Assembly (NCBI GenBank): GCA_028714995.1
Contig: JAQTLI010000168.1
Span: 1-6,416 of the forward strand
Length of the DNA: 6,416 nt
Direction: 5' to 3'
Source of the DNA: Methylobacter sp.
GTDB lineage: Bacteria > Pseudomonadota > Gammaproteobacteria > Methylococcales > Methylomonadaceae
The notes below the pieces were generated by a model that saw only the letters and a program-made list of their open reading frames with translations, searched no databases and had not been told where the DNA came from. The translations under genes and the position numbers were made by a program. Shown piece after piece: positions 1 through 6,375 of the stretch. Each line of letters begins with the position of its first letter. Within the stretch, counting starts at the first letter, position 1.

Positions 1-1
1 C

Positions 2-379
2 GGCCATCTTGTGTTCGGTACTTTGCATACCACCTCGGCGGCAAAAACCATCGACCGTATTATTGATGTATTTCCCGCCGCAGAAAAAGACATGATCCGC
101 TCCATGCTTTCTGAATCATTGCAGGCCGTTATTTCGCAAACGCTACTCAAGAAAATTGGCGGAGGACGCGTTGCCGCGCATGAGATTATGGTCGGTACGT
201 CCGCTATCAAAAACCTGATTCGTGAAGCTAAAGTCGCACAAATGTATTCTGCCATTCAAACCGGGCGCAAGGAAGGCATGCAGACGCTGGATCAGAACCT
301 GAAAGAGCTGATTGATAAAGGCTTGATCACTGCAAAAACAGCAATGGCTAAAGCCGTTAATAAAGATATGTTCCGTTAA
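2..379 (+). CDS. pilT: Type IV pilus retraction ATPase PilT, C-terminal part (5' end outside window)
   Basis: Only the last 125 residues are present; the reading frame is open to the left edge. PilT is a cytoplasmic hexameric ATPase at the base of the type IV pilus that powers pilus retraction and twitching motility. The visible part starts in the His box (GTLHTTSA, residues 8-15 of the fragment). The C-terminal domain follows, including SAIKNLIRE, which matches the AIRNLIRE motif needed for retraction in PilT and separates it from PilU. The Walker A, Asp box and Walker B motifs should lie upstream of the window. The ending, GMQTLDQNL then KDMFR, is typical of the family. GTG at 11 is only an internal valine codon, not a start. 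pilU follows after 9 bases, the usual pilTU arrangement. Confidence 0.95.
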   Translation, partial: GHLVFGTLHTTSAAKTIDRIIDVFPAAEKDMIRSMLSESLQAVISQTLLKKIGGGRVAAHEIMVGTSAIKNLIREAKVAQMYSAIQTGRKEGMQTLDQNLKELIDKGLITAKTAMAKAVNKDMFR

Positions 380-388
380 GAGGCAGTT

Positions 389-1522
389 ATGGATTTTAAA
401 GCGCTACTTGCATTGATGGTGCAGAAAAAAGCATCCGATTTATTTATCACCGCTGGCAGAGCGCCGACCATCAAAGTCGATGGTGCACTGGTTGAGGTTT
501 CCAAAACGCCGCTGACAGCAGAGCAGGCCTTGAGTATTATCCAGAGCATCATGAATCAGCGGCAGAGGGATGAGTTTGAAAATACCAAGGAGTGCCAGTT
601 TGCAATAGGATTTCAGGACATGGGTCGATTCAGGATTAGCGCTTTTACCCAGCGTGATTCGGCAGGTATGGTGTTGCGGCGCATTGAAAATGAAATACCT
701 GATGCAGAGGCCCTGCATCTGCCGCCTGTATTAAAAGATTTAATTATGGAAAAGCGTGGCCTCATTCTATTTGTAGGTGGTACCGGCACCGGCAAATCAA
801 CATCGTTAGCTGCCCTGATCAAACATCGTAATCAAAACAGCACCGGGCATATCATTACTATTGAAGACCCTATAGAGTTTCAACATCCCCATATCGGCTG
901 CATTATCACCCAGCGCGAGGTGGGGCTTGACACGGAGTCTTACGAAGTGGCCTTAAAAAATACCCTGCGTCAAGCGCCTGATGTGATACTCATCGGCGAA
1001 ATCAGGACACGGGAAACAATGCAGAATGCGATCACTTTTGCTGAAACCGGGCATCTGTGCCTGTCTACCCTGCACGCAAACAATGCCAACCAGGCGTTAG
1101 ACCGGATCTTGCATTTTTTCCCGGAAGAAATGCATCCCCAGTTATTTATGGATTTGTCGTTGAACCTGCGTGGTATTGTTGCCCAGCAATTGATCAAGCG
1201 AGTGGATGACAAAGGCCGCTATCCTGCAATTGAAATATTACTTAATACGCCTTTGTCCAAGGATTACATCCGCAAAGGCGAGATCAATAAACTCAAGGAG
1301 TTAATGAAAGATTCGCGTGAGCAGGGCATGCAGACTTTTGATCAATCGCTCTACGATTTGTATATGGCTGGAAAAATCAGCTATGACGATGCATTGAACT
1401 CGGCAGATTCCAGAAACGAAGTCCGCTTGATGATCAAACTGGGGACTGAAAATGCAGGCGCTTTTGAAAATAACGAAATGATGCTGGCAGCAACCGAAGA
1501 CGATCAAGGCTCACTTTATTAA
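389..1522 (+). CDS. pilU: Type IV pilus retraction ATPase PilU (PilT paralogue)
   Basis: This 377-residue GspE/PilT-family secretion ATPase is close to the usual PilU length. An N-terminal PAS-like domain (about residues 1-100) is followed by the RecA-like ATPase core: Walker A GGTGTGKST (130-138), Asp box IITIEDPIEF (155-164), Walker B VILIGEIR (199-206) with the expected catalytic Glu204, and His box STLHANN (226-232). The AIRNLIRE-type motif of PilT is replaced by LSKDYIRKG, and an acidic tail follows residue 345; both point to PilU rather than a second PilT. In other bacteria PilU works with PilT as an accessory retraction motor in the cytoplasm. The start is supported by GAGG at 380-383, five bases before the ATG. 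It is probably cotranscribed with pilT. Confidence 0.95.
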   Translation: MDFKALLALMVQKKASDLFITAGRAPTIKVDGALVEVSKTPLTAEQALSIIQSIMNQRQRDEFENTKECQFAIGFQDMGRFRISAFTQRDSAGMVLRRIENEIPDAEALHLPPVLKDLIMEKRGLILFVGGTGTGKSTSLAALIKHRNQNSTGHIITIEDPIEFQHPHIGCIITQREVGLDTESYEVALKNTLRQAPDVILIGEIRTRETMQNAITFAETGHLCLSTLHANNANQALDRILHFFPEEMHPQLFMDLSLNLRGIVAQQLIKRVDDKGRYPAIEILLNTPLSKDYIRKGEINKLKELMKDSREQGMQTFDQSLYDLYMAGKISYDDALNSADSRNEVRLMIKLGTENAGAFENNEMMLAATEDDQGSLY

Positions 1523-1570
1523 TAGTTCAAGATATCAAAAGTAAGCACTTTACGACTGCAAGGACAGATA

Positions 1571-1700
1571 TTTGCTCCTCGGAAATTGCTCCTGCATTAC
1601 TCTACTGCACGCCATCCATGGCGTTATGTAATATCCGCTCACCACGCTCATCCAAGTTGATTATGCAGGAGTAGGGCAATATAGGAGCCATTGCCGAGGC
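1571..1700. repeat. Structured intergenic palindromic element, probably a dispersed repeat
   Basis: The pilU-purC gap contains nested inverted repeats. Outermost, CCTCGG (1577-1582) pairs with CCGAGG (1694-1699). Inside, ATTG (1585-1588) pairs with CAAT (1677-1680), and CTCCTGCAT (1589-1597) pairs with ATGCAGGAG (1663-1671). Then ATTAC (1596-1600, overlapping the previous arm) can pair with GTAAT (1628-1632). In the centre ACGCCAT (1609-1615) faces ATGGCGT (1618-1624). CGCTCA occurs twice (1636-1641, 1645-1650). No coding frame explains this. The right arm is repeated inside coaBC at 3713-3751, and the reverse complement of the left arm matches 3730-3751 there. Multi-copy status beyond this window is inferred. 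The element could also fold in RNA and affect the pilU 3' end. Confidence 0.7.
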
Positions 1701-1730
1701 GAAGGTTCAGCCCTGTGCCCTAAAAAATAA

Positions 1731-1739
1731 TGATAGAAT
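1731..1739 (+). promoter_or_regulatory. Probable extended -10 promoter element of purC
   Basis: TGATAGAAT fits the extended -10 pattern TGnTATAAT with one mismatch in the hexamer. It would place transcription start near 1746 and give a leader of about 30 bases before the purC ATG at 1777. I see no good -35 hexamer at 16-18 bases upstream, which is tolerable for an extended -10 site. The surrounding sequence is AT-rich. No purine-repressor operator was recognised. Confidence 0.4.
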
Positions 1740-1776
1740 TGTAATATCGATTTTATTTGAAACTAAGCGAGAACTT

Positions 1777-2670
1777 ATGACTGCTCCAGAAGCGCTATAT
1801 GAATCAACACTGTCTTCTTTAAAGCTTCGTGCTCGCGGAAAAGTGCGCGATATTTACGATATTGATGATAAGCACATGCTGATTGTGACGACCGACAGGC
1901 TTTCTGCATTTGATGTGATTTTGCCTGATCCGATTCCCGGCAAAGGACGAGTTTTAACCAGCGTTTCAAATTTCTGGTTTGAAAAATTGAAGCACATTAT
2001 GCCCAATCATTTAGCCGATATCCCGTTGGAGCAGGTTGTTCCCGATGCTGCAGAGCATGCGCAAATCGAAGGCCGTGCCATTGTCGTTAAATTATTAAAG
2101 CCGCTGCCGGTTGAAGCGATAGTGCGCGGCTATCTGATCGGTTCCGGCTGGAAAGACTACCAAAAGACCGGTTCTGTCTGCGGCATTAAGTTGCCCGAGG
2201 GCCTGCAGCAGGCGCAGCAATTACCGGAGCCCATTTATACGCCGTCCACAAAAGCAGAAGTGGATCAACATGACGAAAACGTCTCATTTGAAGCAACCGT
2301 TGAGCTGATGGGACAGGACATGGCAGAAAAAGTACGCGATGCCAGCCTGAAACTATACAAGGAAGCCGCCGCCTACGCCAAAGAGCGGGGCATCATTATT
2401 GCCGATACCAAATTTGAATTCGGCGTTGATGATGACGGTGTTCTGTACCTTATCGATGAGGCTTTAACGCCGGATTCGTCACGGTTCTGGCCTGCCGATC
2501 AAGATCAGGTCGGCATCAGTCCGCCCAGGTTCGACAAGAAATATGTCGGTGACTATCTGGAAACGCTGGACTGGGATAAAACCGCGCCCGGACCCCATTT
2601 GCCTGCCGAAGTAGCCGAATACTGCGCGAAAAAATACCGCGAAGCGGAAGTCAGGCTAACGCAAGGCTGA
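1777..2670 (+). CDS. purC: Phosphoribosylaminoimidazole-succinocarboxamide synthase (SAICAR synthetase)
   Basis: PurC joins CAIR and aspartate using ATP to form SAICAR in de novo purine synthesis, in the cytoplasm. The 297-residue protein carries the ATP-binding N-terminal part (RGKVRDIYD, 20-28, then TTDRLSAFD, 38-46). SAICAR synthetase signature 1 is seen as PLPVEAIVRGYLIGSGW (109-125), and signature 2 as IIADTKFEFG (207-216). The length is that of the longer PurC type seen in many proteobacteria and yeast, rather than the roughly 237-residue E. coli form. The ATG at 1777 is preceded by a weak GAGA (1769-1772). It stands alone between the pilTU pair and convergent radC and probably has its own promoter. 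Its end faces the hairpin at 2692-2730. Nothing looks truncated. Confidence 0.97.
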   Translation: MTAPEALYESTLSSLKLRARGKVRDIYDIDDKHMLIVTTDRLSAFDVILPDPIPGKGRVLTSVSNFWFEKLKHIMPNHLADIPLEQVVPDAAEHAQIEGRAIVVKLLKPLPVEAIVRGYLIGSGWKDYQKTGSVCGIKLPEGLQQAQQLPEPIYTPSTKAEVDQHDENVSFEATVELMGQDMAEKVRDASLKLYKEAAAYAKERGIIIADTKFEFGVDDDGVLYLIDEALTPDSSRFWPADQDQVGISPPRFDKKYVGDYLETLDWDKTAPGPHLPAEVAEYCAKKYREAEVRLTQG

Positions 2671-2691
2671 TTCTGGCGAACAATCAGAAGG

Positions 2692-2730
2692 CTGTTTGCT
2701 TCGTGCTCTAACGGGTTGCGAAGCAAACAG
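2692..2730. terminator. Hairpin between convergent purC and radC, probable bidirectional terminator
   Basis: CTGTTTGCTTCG (2692-2703) and CGAAGCAAACAG (2719-2730) form a perfect 12-bp stem with a 15-base loop, placed between the stop codons of purC (2670) and radC (2738, opposite strand). The position suits a terminator shared by both genes. Neither side carries a clear run of T, so it may act weakly, with other factors, or mainly as an RNA 3'-end stabiliser. The palindrome GGCATGCC follows at 2730-2737. Confidence 0.55.
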
Positions 2731-2737
2731 GCATGCC

Positions 2738-3412
2738 TCATAACAATCCATGCTCAGCAAAAGAGTAAGGTTGTCCGTCACCGATAATAAAATGATCCAG
2801 TACCCGTATATCAAACAAGGCCAGTGCCTGTTTGAGTTTTTCGGTTATCTGTTTATCGGCCTGACTGGGCTCGGAGATACCGGACGGGTGGTTATGGGCA
2901 AAGATGACGGCCGCCGCATTATGGCGTAGTGCCTGCTTGGCGACTTCCCTAGGATAAACCGATGCGCCGTCTATGGTGCCTCTGAATAATTCATCCAGCT
3001 GAATGACGCGGTGCTGGTTATCCAGAAATAAACAGGCAAACACTTCGTAACTGTAGCCGCGAAGTTGTGCGCTGAGATAGGAGCGGGTGATTTCCGGGCT
3101 GGTTAGTGCATCGCCACGCTGCAGGGCTTCTTTAAAATGTCGTCTGGCCATTTCCAGCACTGCCTGGAGTTGTGCATAAGTGGCGTCGCCCAAGCCTTTG
3201 CTCTGGCAAAAGCGTTGCTGGTCGGCACCTAACAATGCCTTCAAAGAGCCGAAATCAGTCAACAGTTCACGGGCTAAATCAACCGCTGATTTTCCGGGCG
3301 AGCCGGTGCGTAGAAAAATAGCCAGCAGTTCGGCGTCGGTTAAAGCGGTCGAGCCACGTTGCAGCAGTTTTTCTCTGGGCCGGTCTTCTGCCGGCCAATC
3401 CCTAATTGCCAT
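2738..3412 (-). CDS. radC: RadC family JAB/MPN-domain protein
   Basis: The 224-residue protein, starting MAIRDWPAEDRPREK, matches the standard RadC length. The N-terminal part contains a helix-hairpin-helix-like stretch (about 50-92). The C-terminal JAB domain carries the metal-binding motif HNHPSG with His173 and His175, followed by Ser183 and Asp186. The family was once called a DNA repair protein, but the original E. coli radC mutation was later traced to recG, so the role is unsettled; peptidase-like or nucleic-acid chemistry has been proposed. In-frame ATGs further upstream (3445 and 3421 on this strand) are possible. I chose 3412 because it gives the conserved N-terminus and has AGGA (complement of 3421-3424) eight bases upstream. 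A weak -10 (TATGCT, complement of 3441-3446) lies in the divergent gap with coaBC. Confidence 0.93.
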   Translation of the reverse strand: MAIRDWPAEDRPREKLLQRGSTALTDAELLAIFLRTGSPGKSAVDLARELLTDFGSLKALLGADQQRFCQSKGLGDATYAQLQAVLEMARRHFKEALQRGDALTSPEITRSYLSAQLRGYSYEVFACLFLDNQHRVIQLDELFRGTIDGASVYPREVAKQALRHNAAAVIFAHNHPSGISEPSQADKQITEKLKQALALFDIRVLDHFIIGDGQPYSFAEHGLL

Positions 3413-3436
3413 AAACCTCATCCTATTCGATTGAAA

Positions 3437-3464
3437 TTTAAGCATAGAAGAATTTCCCTATACT
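3437..3464 (+). promoter_or_regulatory. Tentative coaBC operon promoter
   Basis: TATACT (3459-3464) is a good -10 hexamer. A poor -35 (TTTAAG, 3437-3442) lies 16 bases upstream. Transcription would begin near 3471, leaving a leader of only about 20 bases before the CTG/ATC/ATT start candidates of coaBC, and it would place the short ATG-CAT-TTG-TAG frame (3475-3486) at the very 5' end of the mRNA. The site lies in the divergent gap with radC. Confidence 0.3.
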
Positions 3465-3492
3465 TGCCATAATAATGCATTTGTAGACGTTT

Positions 3493-4746
3493 CTGGATAT
3501 CACTATTAACAAGCACATTTTATTAGCTATCAGCGGCGGCATTGCCGCTTACAAGTCGGCTGAACTGGTCAGACTGTTGCGAAAGCAGGGCGCTGAGGTG
3601 CGGGTGGTGATGACCCCTTCAGCCATGCAGTTTATCAGTCCGCTCACTTTTCAGGCGCTTTCCGGCAACCCGGTGCATACCGAGTTGTTTGATACAGATG
3701 ACGGCTGCATGAATGCAGGAGGTAGAGCAATGCATGGAGCAATTGCCGAGGAAAATGCGATGGGCCATATCAATTTGGCGCGCTGGGCTGATGCGCTGGT
3801 TATCGCTCCGGCAACGGCCAATACCATTGCCAAATGCAGTCACGGTTTGGCTGACGGCTTGTTATCAACGCTGTATCTTGCGGCCACCTGTCCTGTTTAT
3901 GTCGCGCCTGCCATGAATCAGGCCATGTGGAATAAGGCGGTAACGCAGCAAAACATGCAAAAACTCAAGGCTCATGGTGTTATTGTCATCGGTCCCGAGC
4001 AAGGCGATCAGGCCTGCGGCGAAACCGGCTTTGGCAGGATGTCCGAACCGGCGGAAATTTGCTCCCGCTTACTGGCCGAACCGAAAGAGCAGTTCTTAAA
4101 AGGGTTGAAGGTTTTAATCAGCGCCGGACCAACCCGGGAACCCTTAGACCCGGTGCGCTACATCACTAATCGCAGCTCCGGGAAAATGGGTTATGCGCTG
4201 GCCAATGCCACATTGAAAGCTGGTGCAGAAGTAACGCTGGTGAGCGGCCCGGTGATGCTGACGGCGCCTGTTCATGCTGACATTGTCAGGGTGGAAACGG
4301 CGGCGCAAATGTACGAGGCGGTTATTTCCAGGGCTTCGAAGCATGATATTTACATCGGTGCGGCTGCTGTTGCTGATTACAGCCCTGTCGTCATGGAACA
4401 GCAGAAAATAAAAAAACAGGCGGAACAAACAACGCTTACGCTGCAAAAAACCAGGGATATTCTGGCGGAGGTCGCGCAACTGGATCAACGGCCGTTTACG
4501 GTTGGATTTGCCGCCGAAACTCATGATCTTGAAGCCTATGCGCAGGATAAACTGGCGCGAAAAAAACTGGATATGATTGCCGCAAACTGGGTGGGGCATG
4601 AACAGGGCGGCTTTGACAGCGAGCAAAATGCACTGCAGGTTTTCTGGGCAAATGGCCAGAAAACCTTGGCAATGACCGACAAAAATCATATAGCAGAGCA
4701 ATTAATCAGCTTAATCGCAGAAAGGATGGAAACTAAAAAAGCATGA
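3493..4746 (+). CDS. coaBC: Bifunctional phosphopantothenoylcysteine decarboxylase / phosphopantothenate-cysteine ligase
   Basis: CoaBC (Dfp) uses CTP to join cysteine to 4'-phosphopantothenate, then decarboxylates the product with FMN to 4'-phosphopantetheine for coenzyme A. Numbered from CTG 3493 (417 residues), the CoaC half shows SGGIAAYK (14-21), the active-site histidine in AMGHI (His92), PAMN (139-142) and the QACGE cysteine (Cys175). The CoaB half shows TNRSSGKMG (225-233) and KIKK (305-308). The start is unresolved: no ATG, GTG or TTG lies between the in-frame TAG at 3484 and TTG 3577, and TTG 3577 would remove the FMN-binding N-terminus. CTG 3493, ATC 3499 and ATT 3505 are the candidates; CTG best matches the usual N-terminal length. 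Residues 71-86 are an extra segment encoded by a repeat copy. The stop overlaps the dut start by 4 bases (ATGA). Confidence 0.92.
   Translation: MDITINKHILLAISGGIAAYKSAELVRLLRKQGAEVRVVMTPSAMQFISPLTFQALSGNPVHTELFDTDDGCMNAGGRAMHGAIAEENAMGHINLARWADALVIAPATANTIAKCSHGLADGLLSTLYLAATCPVYVAPAMNQAMWNKAVTQQNMQKLKAHGVIVIGPEQGDQACGETGFGRMSEPAEICSRLLAEPKEQFLKGLKVLISAGPTREPLDPVRYITNRSSGKMGYALANATLKAGAEVTLVSGPVMLTAPVHADIVRVETAAQMYEAVISRASKHDIYIGAAAVADYSPVVMEQQKIKKQAEQTTLTLQKTRDILAEVAQLDQRPFTVGFAAETHDLEAYAQDKLARKKLDMIAANWVGHEQGGFDSEQNALQVFWANGQKTLAMTDKNHIAEQLISLIAERMETKKA
3703..3751 (+). repeat. Repeat-derived in-frame insertion within coaBC
   Basis: Bases 3713-3751 align by hand with the right arm of the pilU-purC element (1663-1699): 33 identical positions, four mismatches and two single-base gaps. 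The ATGCAGGAG and ATTGCCGAGG blocks are exact. Bases 3730-3751 also match the reverse complement of that element's left arm (1577-1597) with one mismatch and one gap. A short palindrome, CTGCAT-GA-ATGCAG (3705-3718), marks the 5' side. The segment encodes GCMNAGGRAMHGAIAE, which sits where E. coli-type CoaBC has only a short linker between the LLD and AMGHI motifs (family sequence recalled, not searched). The reading frame is kept. Confidence 0.75.
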
Positions 4747-5198
4747 AAAAAATACAGCTTAAAATTCTGGATGGCCGTTTAGGCAAAGACATTCCATTAC
4801 CGGAGTATGCGACAGCGGGCTCTGCCGGTTTGGATTTGCGCGCCTGTCTGGATGAGGCGGTTGAATTGAAGCCGGGGGAGACGGTGTTGATTCCAACAGG
4901 CCTGGCTATTCATATTGACGATCATCAGCTAGCCGCTGTTTTATTGCCAAGATCAGGTCTGGGTCACAAGCATGGCATCGTCCTGGGCAATCTTGTGGGG
5001 CTGATTGATTCAGACTATCAGGGGCAGGTTTTTGTTTCGTGCTGGAACCGTGGCGATAAGGCTTTTACCATCAATATCGGTGAGCGGATTGCGCAAATGG
5101 TTTTTGTGCCGGTAGTGCAGGTGCAGTTCGAACAGGTAGCCGAGTTTGATGAAAGCTTGCGTGGCATCGGTGGCTTTGGCCATACAGGCCGTCATTAA
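4743..5198 (+). CDS. dut: Deoxyuridine 5'-triphosphate nucleotidohydrolase (dUTPase)
   Basis: Dut hydrolyses dUTP to dUMP and pyrophosphate, keeping uracil out of DNA and feeding thymidylate synthesis; the family acts as a cytoplasmic homotrimer. The 151-residue protein has all five motifs in order: AGSAGLDLRA (25-34), PRSGLGHKHGI (69-79), GLIDSDYQG (86-94) with the catalytic Asp89, GERIAQMVF (113-121), and the C-terminal arm RGIGGFGHTG (140-149). The Ile at 142 in the last motif is a Glu in E. coli, a position that varies among homologues. The ATG lies within the coaBC stop (ATGA overlap), so translation is probably coupled; AAGGA at 4722-4726 is too far upstream to be a standard ribosome binding site. 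The gene is the second of the coaBC operon. Confidence 0.97.
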   Translation: MKKIQLKILDGRLGKDIPLPEYATAGSAGLDLRACLDEAVELKPGETVLIPTGLAIHIDDHQLAAVLLPRSGLGHKHGIVLGNLVGLIDSDYQGQVFVSCWNRGDKAFTINIGERIAQMVFVPVVQVQFEQVAEFDESLRGIGGFGHTGRH

Positions 5199-5207
5199 GC
5201 TGTTTCA

Positions 5208-5384
5208 ATGATCCTGACTGTCGATGCAAGTTTTGTTTGCAGGGCAGCGAAGGCTTTCCGTCTAACTGTGCCTTCACTGGTAACTCGTTTTGAAGCCGAT
5301 ACACAAAACGCATTGCTCAGCATTCAAAAGCAATTCAGACAACTTATGAAGAAAATAAAACCCGATATTGCATTACTTTTTTAA
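5208..5384 (+). pseudogene. algC: Decayed 3' remnant of algC (phosphomannomutase/phosphoglucomutase)
   Basis: The gap between dut and argB holds a 58-codon frame whose last 40 residues align without gaps to the C-terminus of AlgC as I recall it: TVPSLVTRFEADT, then IQKQFRQL and a final Phe, against the family pattern NTTPVLVLRFEADT, I..xFRxxL, ending PF. Upstream, family-like pieces are scattered over three frames: ILTVD (5211-5225, frame of the ORF), MQVLFAG (5224-5244, +1) and EGF/PSN (5249-5266, +2), then back to the ORF frame at TVP. This pattern suggests several small indels. The catalytic serine, metal-binding and sugar-binding domains are all missing. In Pseudomonas aeruginosa algC lies exactly here, between dut and argB. 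It could still be read as a 58-residue ORF but has no convincing ribosome binding site. Confidence 0.72.
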
Positions 5385-5401
5385 GAATGAGAAACCAGAA
5401 C

Positions 5402-6289
5402 ATGAAGGAAAAAAGAACAGCCCACCAGATAGCCGATGTACTGATTGAGGCTTTGCCCTATATTCAGCGCTTTAAAGGCAAAACCATCGTGGTTAAATTT
5501 GGCGGCAATGCCATGGTAGATGAAGAGCTTAAACACAGCTTTGCCAGGGATATCGTATTGATGAAGTTGGTCGGCTTAAACCCGATAGTTGTTCATGGCG
5601 GCGGGCCGCAAATTGGCCAGTTGCTGGAAAAATTAGGCAAAACAACAGGCTTTATCGATGGCATGCGCATCACTGACAGCGAAACCATGGACGTGGTTGA
5701 GATGGTGCTGGGCGGACTGGTGAACAAGGAGATTGTTAATTTAATCAATATGCACGGCGGCAAAGCGGTAGGCTTGACCGGCAAAGATGGCAATTTTATT
5801 AGGGCAAAAAAACTGCATCTAACTCCTCGCGACACGCTTCCCCCGGAGATTATTGATCTAGGTCATGTCGGTGAAGTAAGCAGCATAGACCCGGCGGTTC
5901 TTGATATGGTCGGCAGCAGTGACTTTATTCCGGTGATTGCCCCCATCGGTGTTGGCGATGATGGACGATCCTATAATATCAATGCCGATCTGGTCGCCGG
6001 TAAAATTGCCGAACAGTTAAAAGCCGAGAAATTGATTTTACTGACTAATATTCCGGGCATTCTGGACAAGCAAGGAGAGTTGCTGACCGGCTTGTCAATC
6101 AAAAAGACAGAAGAGCTTATTGCCGATGGCACCATTTCCGGCGGCATGATCCCCAAAACCCGCTGCGCTACCGATGCGATAAAAGGCGGCGTGACCAGTG
6201 TGCATATTATTGATGGTCGTGTTGATCATGCAGTGTTGCTGGAGTTGTTTACCGATCAGGGTGTCGGCACTTTGCTGCTGAATGGGTAG
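5402..6289 (+). CDS. argB: Acetylglutamate kinase
   Basis: ArgB phosphorylates N-acetylglutamate with ATP, the second step of arginine synthesis, in the cytoplasm. From ATG 5402 the protein has 295 residues. Amino-acid-kinase motifs are KFGGNAM (32-38, Lys32 for ATP), HGGGPQIG (65-72), Arg89 in GMRITD, NINAD (192-196) and Lys252 in GGMIPK, corresponding to the Lys8, Arg66, Asn158, Asp162 and Lys217 set of E. coli. The N-terminal helix (AHQIADVLIEALPYIQRF) and the ending GVGTLLLNG are features of the hexameric, arginine-inhibited type, so feedback inhibition by arginine is likely. An in-frame ATG at 5387 would add five residues. I prefer 5402 because GAGA (5389-5392) lies nine bases upstream, while 5387 has only AAGA touching it. 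It probably ends the coaBC-dut operon. Confidence 0.96.
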   Translation: MKEKRTAHQIADVLIEALPYIQRFKGKTIVVKFGGNAMVDEELKHSFARDIVLMKLVGLNPIVVHGGGPQIGQLLEKLGKTTGFIDGMRITDSETMDVVEMVLGGLVNKEIVNLINMHGGKAVGLTGKDGNFIRAKKLHLTPRDTLPPEIIDLGHVGEVSSIDPAVLDMVGSSDFIPVIAPIGVGDDGRSYNINADLVAGKIAEQLKAEKLILLTNIPGILDKQGELLTGLSIKKTEELIADGTISGGMIPKTRCATDAIKGGVTSVHIIDGRVDHAVLLELFTDQGVGTLLLNG

Positions 6290-6375
6290 GCTAAGGAACG
6301 GGAATTCAATAAGTCCAGAACTCTGAGTTACAAATTAAGTTAGCGCTTATGGAGTATTTCGGTTATGTTTTGAAA

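Noticed and set aside
1523..1776. Riboswitch (for example a purine riboswitch) in the purC leader
   Set aside because: The predicted leader is about 30 bases, and the structured part lies upstream of the likely promoter and matches a repeat copy inside coaBC rather than any riboswitch core I know.
3180..3434. Open frame of 84 codons on the plus strand, antisense to the radC N-terminal half
   Set aside because: It is the mirror of a confirmed gene with low-complexity Ser/Arg-rich composition and no domain.
3446..3470. TGGCAAG on the radC strand resembling half of a sigma-54 promoter
   Set aside because: The matching TTGC half at the required spacing is absent.
3577..3579. TTG as the coaBC start
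   Set aside because: It would remove the conserved SGGIAAYKSAEL region encoded directly upstream in the same frame, which the FMN-binding fold needs.
4144..4701. Open frame of 185 codons on the minus strand, antisense to coaBC
   Set aside because: It lies wholly inside the well-supported CoaB domain, its translation is rich in Arg, His and Phe with no recognisable motif, and it has no promoter or ribosome site; it is a shadow of coaBC.
5071..5313. Open frame of 80 codons on the minus strand over the dut end and the algC scar
   Set aside because: It overlaps essential dut motifs in antisense and has no family features; chance opening.
6319..6329. AACTCTGAGTT palindrome after argB as a terminator
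   Set aside because: The stem is only 5 bp with a 1-base loop and no T-run follows, so it cannot form a usable terminator hairpin.
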